NCBI RefSeq assembly: GCF_900129965.1
Contig: NZ_FQXM01000015.1
Location: 33,376-97,375 of the forward strand
Source: Clostridium grantii DSM 8605
GTDB taxonomy: Bacteria; Bacillota; Clostridia; Clostridiales; Clostridiaceae
DNA: 64,000 nucleotides
Direction of reading: 5' to 3'
Shown in pieces: positions 57,266 to 64,000 of the stretch; within the stretch, counting starts at the first letter, position 1; every line of letters starts with the position of its first letter. Both the position numbers and the translations under genes were made by a program. The notes under the pieces were generated by a model. It saw nothing but the letters and a program-made list of their open reading frames with translations. It ran no database searches and was not told the DNA's origin.

Positions 57266-57667
57266 ATGAATAATATTACCGATAATAACACCTATAATTT
57301 GATAAAATCTGCCTTGGGTGCAACGAATGTAAGACAAAGTGTTATCTCTAATAATATATCAAATGTTAATACAAGCAATTTTAAAGCAAGTAAAGTTGAG
57401 TTTGAAGATACTTTAAAAAATGTTTTGGATCAAAACAGTATTTCTATGAGATACACAAATGAAAAACATATGGGTATGGCCTTAAACGATATTCAACCTG
57501 AAATAATAAAAGATGATACTACTGAAATTAAACTTAATGGAAACAATGTAGATATGGAAAAAGAAATGGTGGACATGGCTGCTAATCAAATTTTATATAA
57601 CTCTCTTGTTCAACAAGCAAATAAAAAATTATCTAATTTAAGTTATGTAATCTCTGGAGGTAGATAA
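57266..57667 (+). CDS. flgB: FlgB: proximal rod protein
   Basis: This 133-residue rod protein has RQSVISNNISNVNTSNFKASKVEFEDTL near the N-terminus and the C-terminal NNVDMEKEMVDMAANQILYNSLVQQANKKLSNLSYVI. GGGAGCAAAAATT fits the ATG at 57266 rather than the frame start at 57251. It is the first gene of the basal body operon, two bases from flgC. Confidence 0.95.
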   Translation: MNNITDNNTYNLIKSALGATNVRQSVISNNISNVNTSNFKASKVEFEDTLKNVLDQNSISMRYTNEKHMGMALNDIQPEIIKDDTTEIKLNGNNVDMEKEMVDMAANQILYNSLVQQANKKLSNLSYVISGGR

Positions 57668-57669
57668 AA

Positions 57670-58098
57670 ATGTCGATTTTTAAGAGTATGGAAATTAGTT
57701 CTAGTGGGTTATCTGTAGAAAGAATGAGACTGGACACTGTATCTTCAAATATAGCTAATGCATCAACTACAAAAACAGAAGATGGAGAGGTTTACAGAAA
57801 AAAAACTGTTACTTTCAAAGAAAAATTTAAAAATCAAGTAGATGAAATGGGAAAAAGTAGCGTAGTTTCTTCTGGAGTAGAAATAAATAAAATAGAAGAA
57901 TCAACTGATGAATACAAAATTGTTTATGAGCCAACTCATCCCGATGCAGATGAAAATGGATTTGTTACTTATCCTAATGTGGATCTTTTACAAGAAATGG
58001 TGGATATGATGTCAGCTACTAGAGCTTATGAAGCTAATGTTACTGCGTTTAATGCTAGCAAAAGTATGTTGTTAAAAGCACTTGAAATAGGTAGATAA
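57670..58098 (+). CDS. flgC: FlgC: proximal rod protein
   Basis: This 142-residue rod protein has SIFKSMEISSSGLSVERMRLDTVSSNIANASTT at the start. The end is the C-terminal YVTYPNV-type pattern FVTYPNVDLLQEMVDMMSATRAYEANVTAFNASKSMLLKALEIGR. The rod signature is intact. The ribosome binding site GGAGGTAGATAAAA overlaps the end of flgB. Confidence 0.95.
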   Translation: MSIFKSMEISSSGLSVERMRLDTVSSNIANASTTKTEDGEVYRKKTVTFKEKFKNQVDEMGKSSVVSSGVEINKIEESTDEYKIVYEPTHPDADENGFVTYPNVDLLQEMVDMMSATRAYEANVTAFNASKSMLLKALEIGR

Positions 58099-58109
58099 GG
58101 GGTGATTAA

Positions 58110-58397
58110 ATGAAAATTAATAATTTGATGGGCAACATTAATTTATTGGACTCCAATAAACAAACAGAAAAAAATTCAGTATCTTTTGGTGAGGTTTTAA
58201 ATAATCAATTAAAAAATTTAGAGGATTTACAATCTACAGCGGATAATTTAACAGAAAAAATGGTTACAGGAGAAGTTCAAGATTTAAGTAAGGTTATGAT
58301 TGCCACAGAGGAAGCTACGATTGCGCTTCAAATGACAGTGCAGATAAGAAATAAGGTTGTAGAGGCTTATCAAGAAGTTAGTAGAATGCAATTATAG
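58110..58397 (+). CDS. fliE: FliE: MS ring-rod junction protein
   Basis: This 95-residue protein has SFGEVLNNQLKNLEDLQSTADNLTEKMVTGE and DLSKVMIATEEATIALQMTVQIRNKVVEAYQEVSRMQL, the standard FliE pattern. It joins the rod to the MS ring and is exported first. The start follows AAGGGGTGATTAA and the gene lies between flgC and fliF, as in all Firmicutes fla operons. Confidence 0.95.
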   Translation: MKINNLMGNINLLDSNKQTEKNSVSFGEVLNNQLKNLEDLQSTADNLTEKMVTGEVQDLSKVMIATEEATIALQMTVQIRNKVVEAYQEVSRMQL

Positions 58398-58411
58398 GGG
58401 AGTTTGAATAA

Positions 58412-60010
58412 ATGAAAAGTCTCAAAGATTTATTAGCCAAAGTAGGAAATGGATGGAATTCTTTAAATAATAACATGAAAATTTTAGTGGGTACTGTGGG
58501 TATTTCTCTTATAGTATCTATGATTTTATATTTTGCTTTTTTTAATTCCACAAAATATGTAACTATGTTTACTAATTTAAGTCTAGAAGACTCTGCAGGG
58601 ATAGTTAGTAAACTGGAGGAGCTAAAAATTGATAAGTATAAGTTAGAAGATGCTGGAGCTACTATCTTAGTGGATGAAAAATTAGTAGACAAGCTGAGAA
58701 TTGATTTGGCAATTTCAGGTGCACTGCCTAATAATGGGCAAGGATATGAAATATTTGATGATGTAAGTATTATGATGACAGATGAAGATAGAAAAATAAT
58801 GTACCAAAGAGCTTTGGAGGGAGAACTTCAAAGATCTATAATGTCCCTTCAGGAAATACAAAGCGCAAGAGTGCATGTGGTACTTGCGGAAAGTGATTTA
58901 TTTAGTAAAGACACAAAACCAGCCTCAGCTTCAATTATTCTAGACATAAAACCTTATGACAAACTTTCAAATGATCAAATAAATGGAATAATAGCATTAG
59001 TATCTGGTGCAGTAGAAAATTTAGCGGAAGAAAATGTTAAAATTGTGGATTCTAATGCAAATTTACTTACTACTGGAGTAGGAAGTAAAGATAGTATTAA
59101 TTCTAGCTCGGCAGTTCAAAGCAAAAGAGATTTAGAAAGTTCTTATAATGCAGAATTAGCAAATAATCTAACTAATTTACTTGAAAAAACTTATGGAGCT
59201 GGAAAAGCAGTAGTTAATGTTAGTGTTCAACTAGACTTAGATTCTGAAGAAATTTTGAAGAAATCCTTTGATGGCGAACCAGTTGTTATAAGTGAACAAA
59301 AAAGTTATCAAAAAAACAGTGAAGCTGGCGCTGCAGGAAATCCAACAGATGCAGGCGGATATGTTACAGATGATGAAACTGTATCTAATCCTGACACTCA
59401 ATCTTATGAGGTAACAAGAAATTATGATATGGGTCAAACCACTAGTACTACCATAAAAGCACCAGGAGATATAAATAAGATATCTACCTCAGTAATTATT
59501 GATAAAGAGCTTACACCGGATGAAAAAATAGCAATTCAAGATATAGTAAAAGCTGCCCTTGGTGTAGATGAAGCCAGAGGAGATATTGTAAACGTAGCGG
59601 GTATTCCTTTTGATACTAGTCTACAAGATTCTATTAATGATGATTTGGCTAATGAGCCAGGTACAACAGGTGTTTTAGCTTCTATCACCTCAGTAGTATC
59701 TATGCCAGTTTTAATAGGAATTTTATCAGTTTTATTTATAGGGCTTATAGCAATTATAGTAGCTCTTGGTAGAGGTAGAAGCAAAGCTAAGAGAGCAAAA
59801 GAAGTAGAAGAGATTATAAATGAGGAAAGTGTTTCAGGTATAGATTTAGCTATAAATAATATTAAGAATAAAGAAATAATTGACCAAGTTATCTTGAGTG
59901 GAGACAAACAGCAAGATAAACTTATTGACAGAGTGGATAAATATGCAAAAGAGAACTCTAAAGAAGCAGCTGATATATTGAAACTGTGGATACTTGAAGG
60001 GGAAGAGTAA
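58412..60010 (+). CDS. fliF: FliF: MS ring protein
   Basis: This 532-residue protein has membrane helices at about 23-45 and about 433-455 flanking the periplasmic ring domains: LEELKIDKYKLEDAGATILV, MYQRALEGELQRSIMSLQEIQSARVHVVLAESDLF and VNVSVQLDLDS. The cytoplasmic tail (about 480-532) binds FliG: VDKYAKENSKEAADILKLWILEGEE. It forms the MS ring and houses the export gate. AGGGGAGTTTGAATAA precedes the ATG. Confidence 0.96.
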   Translation: MKSLKDLLAKVGNGWNSLNNNMKILVGTVGISLIVSMILYFAFFNSTKYVTMFTNLSLEDSAGIVSKLEELKIDKYKLEDAGATILVDEKLVDKLRIDLAISGALPNNGQGYEIFDDVSIMMTDEDRKIMYQRALEGELQRSIMSLQEIQSARVHVVLAESDLFSKDTKPASASIILDIKPYDKLSNDQINGIIALVSGAVENLAEENVKIVDSNANLLTTGVGSKDSINSSSAVQSKRDLESSYNAELANNLTNLLEKTYGAGKAVVNVSVQLDLDSEEILKKSFDGEPVVISEQKSYQKNSEAGAAGNPTDAGGYVTDDETVSNPDTQSYEVTRNYDMGQTTSTTIKAPGDINKISTSVIIDKELTPDEKIAIQDIVKAALGVDEARGDIVNVAGIPFDTSLQDSINDDLANEPGTTGVLASITSVVSMPVLIGILSVLFIGLIAIIVALGRGRSKAKRAKEVEEIINEESVSGIDLAINNIKNKEIIDQVILSGDKQQDKLIDRVDKYAKENSKEAADILKLWILEGEE

Positions 60011-60013
60011 AAA

Positions 60014-61021
60014 ATGAACAATAAAGTTTCAGGTTTAAAAAAAGCGGCTATGCTTTTAATTGTGTTGGGAACTGAAACATCTTCAGATATTTTAAAGCAA
60101 TTGCCCAATGATGTAATTGAAAAATTAGCAAAAGAAATTGGAAAAATTGATTATGTGGCTATAGAAGATAGGAAAGAAATCATAGAAGAATTCGGAAAAT
60201 TTATTGAAACCAGTGAACAAATAAGTTCTGGTGGAACAAAATATGCTCAAGATTTATTGAAAAAGGCATTAGGAGTTCAAAAGGCACAAGAGATCATTGC
60301 AAATATGCAAAACACTAAAAATAGACAAACTTTGCCTTTTGATATTGCAAGAAAAATTGAATCTGCTAAATTGATAAAAATATTAGCTAAAGAACATGCA
60401 CAAACTATAGCTATTGTGCTTTGTTACTTAAATTTTGAGAAATCAGCGGAAATATTATCAGGGTTGCCAGAGGAAATTCAAAGTGATGTGGCGGATAGAA
60501 TTGCCACAATGAGGTCAGTTTCACCAATTGCTATTAAAAAAGTAGAAAGAGCATTAGAAAAGAAACTTATGAGTGGAAGTTTCTTGGAAAATGATACTAT
60601 TGGCGGAGTAGATACATTGGTTAATATATTAAACTCTGTTACAAGAACTACAGAAAAAAATATTCTTGATGGAATAAACGAAAAGAAACCAGATTTAAAA
60701 GATGAAATAAAAGCAAAATTATTTACATTTGAAGATATTAAACTTCTTGATAGTAATTCAATTCAAAAGGTATTAAGAGAAGTTTCTATAGGAGAAATTG
60801 CATTGTCTATTAAAGGAGCTTCAGAAGCTGTTATTGATTTAATGTATAAAAACATTTCATCAAGAGCTAGTGCGGCTGTTAAAGAAGAGCTAGAAGGAAT
60901 GGGCCCTGTAAAAGTATCAAAGGTAGAAGAAGCACAACAAAAAATTGTTTCCACAATTAGAAGATTAGAAAGCGAAGGAGAAGTTATAATTAATAGGGGT
61001 GGAAAAAGTGACGTTATATAA
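60014..61021 (+). CDS. fliG: FliG: motor switch protein
   Basis: This 335-residue C-ring protein has the FliF-binding N-domain (GLKKAAMLLIVLGTETSSDILKQL), the EHPQ-like region in the form KEHAQTIAIVLCYL, and the torque-generating C-terminal domain (FTFEDIKLLDSNSIQKVLREV, LALSIKGASEAVIDLMYKNISSRASAAVKEELE). The usual EHPQ reads EHAQ here. The start is three bases after the fliF stop. It ends inside the fliH start region. Confidence 0.96.
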   Translation: MNNKVSGLKKAAMLLIVLGTETSSDILKQLPNDVIEKLAKEIGKIDYVAIEDRKEIIEEFGKFIETSEQISSGGTKYAQDLLKKALGVQKAQEIIANMQNTKNRQTLPFDIARKIESAKLIKILAKEHAQTIAIVLCYLNFEKSAEILSGLPEEIQSDVADRIATMRSVSPIAIKKVERALEKKLMSGSFLENDTIGGVDTLVNILNSVTRTTEKNILDGINEKKPDLKDEIKAKLFTFEDIKLLDSNSIQKVLREVSIGEIALSIKGASEAVIDLMYKNISSRASAAVKEELEGMGPVKVSKVEEAQQKIVSTIRRLESEGEVIINRGGKSDVI

Positions 61022-61724
61022 TAATGTTATAAAGAAAGAGCAAATAGATAATAGAATTATTAGAAAATTTCATGTGGAAAATTTTGATTTAAATAAGGAA
61101 AACCATCATCAAGAAAATTTAACTTATATTGATACAAATGATTTAATGGATGAAATATATGAAAAAGAGAAACAAATATTGGATGAAGCCTTGATACAAG
61201 CAGAAACAATTAAAAGTGAGGCAGAACAAGAAGGATATACTACAGGCTTTAACACTGGAAATGAAGAGGGTTATAAAGAAGGATATAAAAAAGCTCTTGA
61301 AGAAATTCAAATTGAAAAAAAAGAAGCAACAAAACTTATAATAGAAGCACAGAAAATAAAAAATGAAATTATAGGTTCCATGGAAGCGGAAGTAATTAAT
61401 TTAGTAACTAGTATTTCTGAAAAGATAACTAGGATAGCGGTATATAATAATGATGAAAAAATTATTCCTATGATTAAAAATGCTTTAAGCGATATTAATA
61501 ATAGAGAAAGAATAATTATTAGAGTTAATCCGATAAATATACAGCTTTTGAAAAATAAGGAGGATGATTTTCTTAAAATTTGTCCTGCTGCTATTTTTAC
61601 TTTTTTAGAAGATAATTCATTAAATGAACTGGATTGTATATTGGATAGTGAAAATGAAGTACTTGATTTAAATATAGAAAATCAAATAAAAAATATTATT
61701 CTGGCATTCCAGGAAAAAAGGTAG
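61008..61724 (+). CDS. fliH: FliH: flagellar export ATPase regulator
   Basis: This 238-residue protein has an Asn/Glu-rich N-terminus, a long coiled coil (about 55-130) with GYTTGFNTGNEEGYKEGYKKA, the GxxxG-type repeats of FliH, and a V-ATPase E-like C-terminal domain (EVINLVTSISEKITRIAVYNNDEKIIPMIKNAL). It binds FliI and FliN. The frame opens at a GTG at 60999, but AGGGGTGG is spaced for the GTG at 61008. It overlaps fliG by 14 bases. Confidence 0.9.
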   Translation: MTLYNNVIKKEQIDNRIIRKFHVENFDLNKENHHQENLTYIDTNDLMDEIYEKEKQILDEALIQAETIKSEAEQEGYTTGFNTGNEEGYKEGYKKALEEIQIEKKEATKLIIEAQKIKNEIIGSMEAEVINLVTSISEKITRIAVYNNDEKIIPMIKNALSDINNRERIIIRVNPINIQLLKNKEDDFLKICPAAIFTFLEDNSLNELDCILDSENEVLDLNIENQIKNIILAFQEKR

Positions 61725-61729
61725 TTGTT

Positions 61730-63037
61730 ATGGATAAAACTTATTTTGATAAATACTCTAGAATTTTAGATGAAAAAAACTTTTATAATTCTTATGGAAA
61801 AGTAAAGGAAGTTATAGGGCTTACTATTCAAGTTAAGGGTATAAAATCCTTTGTAGGAGAAGTGTGTGAAATAGTTTTAAATAAAAATGAAATAGTTAGA
61901 GCAGAGGTAGTAGGTTTTAAAGGAGAAAATGCACTTTTGATGCCTTTAGGAGATTTAAGAGGAGTTAATGCAGGAGCTTTAGTTAAAAGCACAGGAAAAT
62001 CTCTTCGAGTAAAAGTTGGAGACGCATTGTTAGGTAAAGTTTTGGATGGCTTAGGAAATGTTATTGGGGAAGAAGAATTAAATCTTCCAGATGAAGTAGA
62101 TGTATATAATTCACCCCCTAATCCAATGAAACGAAAAAGAATTAAAGAAATTATGCCTACAGGTGTAAAAGCTATTGATGGATTACTTACTTGTGGACAA
62201 GGACAAAGATTAGGAATATTTGCTGGTAGTGGTGTTGGGAAAAGTACTTTATTAGGTATGATGAGTAGATATTGTAAATCGGATATTAATGTAATTGCTT
62301 TAATAGGTGAAAGAGGAAGAGAAGTTTTAGATTTTATAGAAACTAGCTTAGGGGAAGAAGGGCTTAGAAATACCATAGTTGTGTGTGCCACTTCTGATCA
62401 ACCAGCGCTTATTAGATTAAAAGGAGCTTTTGTGGCTACAGCTATTGCAGAGTATTTTAGAGATCAAGGAAAGCAAGTTATGTTGATGATGGATTCAGTA
62501 ACTAGATTTGCTATGGCTCAAAGAGAAGTTGGTTTGGCTATTGGAGAACCACCAGCTACAAAAGGATATACTCCATCGGTTTTTGCTATATTACCTCAAT
62601 TGCTTGAAAGGTCTGGAACTTCAGATAAAGGGTCTATTACAGCTTTTTATACTGTTTTGGTAGAAGGTGATGATATGAATGAGCCTATAGCAGATACAGT
62701 AAGAGGTATTCTAGATGGCCATATAATTTTAACTAGAAAAATTGCTGAAAAAAATCATTTTCCAGCAATAGATGTACAAAAAAGTATAAGCAGGCTTATG
62801 AAAGAAATAGTAACAGAAGATCATTATAAAGCGGCTAATGAATTAAGAAATAATTTGGCAGTATATGAGAAGGCAGAAGATTTAATAAATCTTGGTGCTT
62901 ATAAGAAAGGGTCAAATCCGTTAATTGATATGTCGGTAACCCTAAACCCTAAAATACTAGATTTTCTACAGCAAAAGGTAGAGGAAGAAATTGATTTTCC
63001 TGCAGTAGTCAAAAAGATAGAAAATATTTTTGTATAG
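61730..63037 (+). CDS. fliI: FliI: flagellar export ATPase
   Basis: This 435-residue F1-beta-like ATPase has Walker A AGSGVGKS (165-172), LIGERGREVLDFIE, Walker B VMLMMDSVTRFAMAQREVGLAIGEPPATKGYTPSVF, and LPQLLERSG. It powers export with FliH and FliJ. The start ATG follows AAAAAAGGTAGTT, a weak site, six bases after the fliH stop, which suggests translational coupling. Confidence 0.96.
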   Translation: MDKTYFDKYSRILDEKNFYNSYGKVKEVIGLTIQVKGIKSFVGEVCEIVLNKNEIVRAEVVGFKGENALLMPLGDLRGVNAGALVKSTGKSLRVKVGDALLGKVLDGLGNVIGEEELNLPDEVDVYNSPPNPMKRKRIKEIMPTGVKAIDGLLTCGQGQRLGIFAGSGVGKSTLLGMMSRYCKSDINVIALIGERGREVLDFIETSLGEEGLRNTIVVCATSDQPALIRLKGAFVATAIAEYFRDQGKQVMLMMDSVTRFAMAQREVGLAIGEPPATKGYTPSVFAILPQLLERSGTSDKGSITAFYTVLVEGDDMNEPIADTVRGILDGHIILTRKIAEKNHFPAIDVQKSISRLMKEIVTEDHYKAANELRNNLAVYEKAEDLINLGAYKKGSNPLIDMSVTLNPKILDFLQQKVEEEIDFPAVVKKIENIFV

Positions 63038-63046
63038 GAGTAACTT

Positions 63047-63505
63047 ATGAAAAAATTCAAATATTCTTTAGAAAAAGTTTTAGATTTTAAAACAGATGAG
63101 GAAAGAGTAAGGATTGAAAAATTCGCTAAACTTAGAATTAAAGTTGAGGAAGAAAAGGAAAGATTAATTGAATTAAATAACCTCTTGCAAAATAATTATA
63201 CAGAATTAAATAAAAATGACAATATAGATGGAACAACATTTAAAAATTCCTATTCATATATATATGTGCTTCAAGAAAAAATTAATCATCAAGAAAAAGC
63301 TATACAGAATTATAAAAATAAATTAGAAGCTTCAAGGGTAGAACTAATTTCTGCTCAAAAGGAAAGAAAAACCTTGGAAATTCTTAAAGAAAAAGCACAT
63401 TTAGAGTATAAAACAGAAATGGATAAAGAAGAACAAAAGATTAATGACGAATTGGGTTTATATGCTTTTTTAAGGAACTCAAATAATTCTATCAGGGAGG
63501 TGTGA
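63047..63505 (+). CDS. fliJ: FliJ: flagellar export coiled-coil protein
   Basis: This 152-residue protein is one long antiparallel coiled coil: FKYSLEKVLDFKTDEERVRIEKFAKL at the N-terminus, then KINHQEKAIQNYKNKLEASRVELISAQKERKTLEILKEKAHLEYKTEMDKEEQKINDE. FKYSLEKVLDFK is the typical FliJ start. It connects FliI to the export gate FlhA. AGGAGTAACTT precedes the ATG. The next gene starts five bases after the stop. Confidence 0.92.
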   Translation: MKKFKYSLEKVLDFKTDEERVRIEKFAKLRIKVEEEKERLIELNNLLQNNYTELNKNDNIDGTTFKNSYSYIYVLQEKINHQEKAIQNYKNKLEASRVELISAQKERKTLEILKEKAHLEYKTEMDKEEQKINDELGLYAFLRNSNNSIREV

Positions 63506-63509
63506 ATTA

Positions 63510-64000
63510 GTGCAACAGATTGTTTCAATCAATAGTATAAAACAATATATGGATTCTTATAAAATATATGAAAAATCTGAAGATGGAAAAGAAGAATTTG
63601 GAAATCTTATGCAAGATTTTTTGTCTAGCTATAAGGGTACAAACTTTGAAGCAATTGAAAATGGTGTTAATAAGGGAAATCAAAAGGAAGAAGAAAAAAA
63701 TGATGAGAATGCTTATTTATTTAATATATTAACAAAGTTAAATAAAACACCAGAAATAAGCAAAAATACTGAGACAAGTGGAAGTATCCAAATAAAAGAA
63801 ATAGAATCATTTAAAGATGATTTCGATGATATTCAAGGTGTACAAGTAGAAACGGAGTTGATAAATAAAATTTTTTCAGATAACAAAGAATTAAAACCAG
63901 AAAAGATAGAACAATTAAAAGAGAAAATCCAAGAAGTAATAAAAGAAGTAGAAGCTTTTAGTAAAGAATTAAAAAGTGTAGAACAACCAGTTAAAGCAAC
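63510..64000 (+). CDS. fliK: FliK-like hook-length control protein, N-terminal part only
   Basis: The frame starts with GTG at 63510, behind GGGAGGTGTGAATTA, and runs off the right edge after 163 codons without a stop. It is low in structure, rich in Glu, Lys and Asn, and shows no domain. FliK N-termini are usually like this, and fliK follows fliJ in Firmicutes fla operons. The call rests on position. The C-terminal FliK domain lies outside the window. Confidence 0.65.
   Translation, partial: MQQIVSINSIKQYMDSYKIYEKSEDGKEEFGNLMQDFLSSYKGTNFEAIENGVNKGNQKEEEKNDENAYLFNILTKLNKTPEISKNTETSGSIQIKEIESFKDDFDDIQGVQVETELINKIFSDNKELKPEKIEQLKEKIQEVIKEVEAFSKELKSVEQPVKA

Noticed and set aside
59536..60108. 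Minus-strand frame of 190 codons across fliF and fliG
   Set aside because: It spans two real genes on the other strand and has the same shadow composition.
61828..62391. Minus-strand frame of 187 codons inside fliI
   Set aside because: Antisense shadow of conserved FliI codons, with no start signals or family pattern.

Overview
The window looks like a chromosomal segment of a motile, spore-forming, low-GC Gram-positive anaerobe close to Clostridium. The base composition is strongly AT-rich, ribosome binding sites are strong GGAGG/GGGG types, and GTG and TTG starts are used freely. Typical clostridial genes include a GerMN lipoprotein, a DUF1540 protein, MurA, RlmH and a clostridial-style flagellar and chemotaxis region. 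No rRNA, tRNA or CRISPR array was seen.

Layout. (1) 1-3.5 kb: an ApbE-like start on the minus strand faces a NusG-domain-II protein. Then comes a helicase with an N-terminal RecB-type nuclease domain, and a 93-aa unknown protein whose promoter carries a LexA (SOS) box. (2) 3.6-9 kb: cinA, then activated-methyl-cycle genes luxS and metF (metF under a SAM-I riboswitch), with metH divergent. (3) 9-23.3 kb: housekeeping and accessory genes: DegV, a subtilisin-like protease, dUTPase, a degenerate 2H phosphoesterase-like protein, DUF1540, murA, a WalJ-like hydrolase, a GerMN lipoprotein, SEC-C, LUD, rlmH, a split chromate transporter, and a ROK regulator / sugar symporter / DUF4867 group. (4) 23.3-32.2 kb, minus strand: a chemotaxis operon cheA-cheW-mcp-cheR-cheB, ending in an unusual J-domain / NTF2-like / degenerate-GGDEF protein, with a second mcp upstream. 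(5) 32.4-33 kb: a decayed TnpB (IS200/IS605-type) remnant, then cheY-cheD, cheX, fliM-fliN on the plus strand. (6) 36.2-39.5 kb: a small accessory island between two 102-bp copies of the fliN 3' end and terminator. It holds a AAA-type ATPase gene, a DpnII/MboI-like nuclease gene, a GC-rich palindromic repeat and a coiled-coil gene. This is the best candidate for an undescribed (defence-like) system. (7) 39.6-48.4 kb: a pseudaminic acid pathway (PseB-like, an extra SDR, PseC, PseF, PseG, a GNAT, PseI) ending in a Maf-type flagellin glycosyltransferase. (8) 48.4-57 kb: late flagellar genes flgM-flgN-flgK-flgL, fliW-csrA, flagellin, flaG, fliD, fliS and a FliT-like gene. (9) 57.2-64 kb: the basal body and export operon flgB-flgC-fliE-fliF-fliG-fliH-fliI-fliJ and the start of a fliK-like gene.

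How it fits together. Receptors, CheA/W/Y/B/R/D/X and FliM/FliN form the signalling chain to the motor. The Pse operon and Maf decorate flagellin. FlgM would restrain sigma-D, and matches to sigma-D promoters lie before flgM and flagellin. FliW-CsrA should tune flagellin translation through two CsrA sites in its leader. Two copies of a structured palindromic repeat bracket the fliW-csrA-flagellin block, and mobile or repeat-derived remnants (TnpB, the GC-rich palindrome, the fliN tail copy) lie at the seams between the motility blocks.

All family assignments come from reading motifs and gene order. No database search was run.
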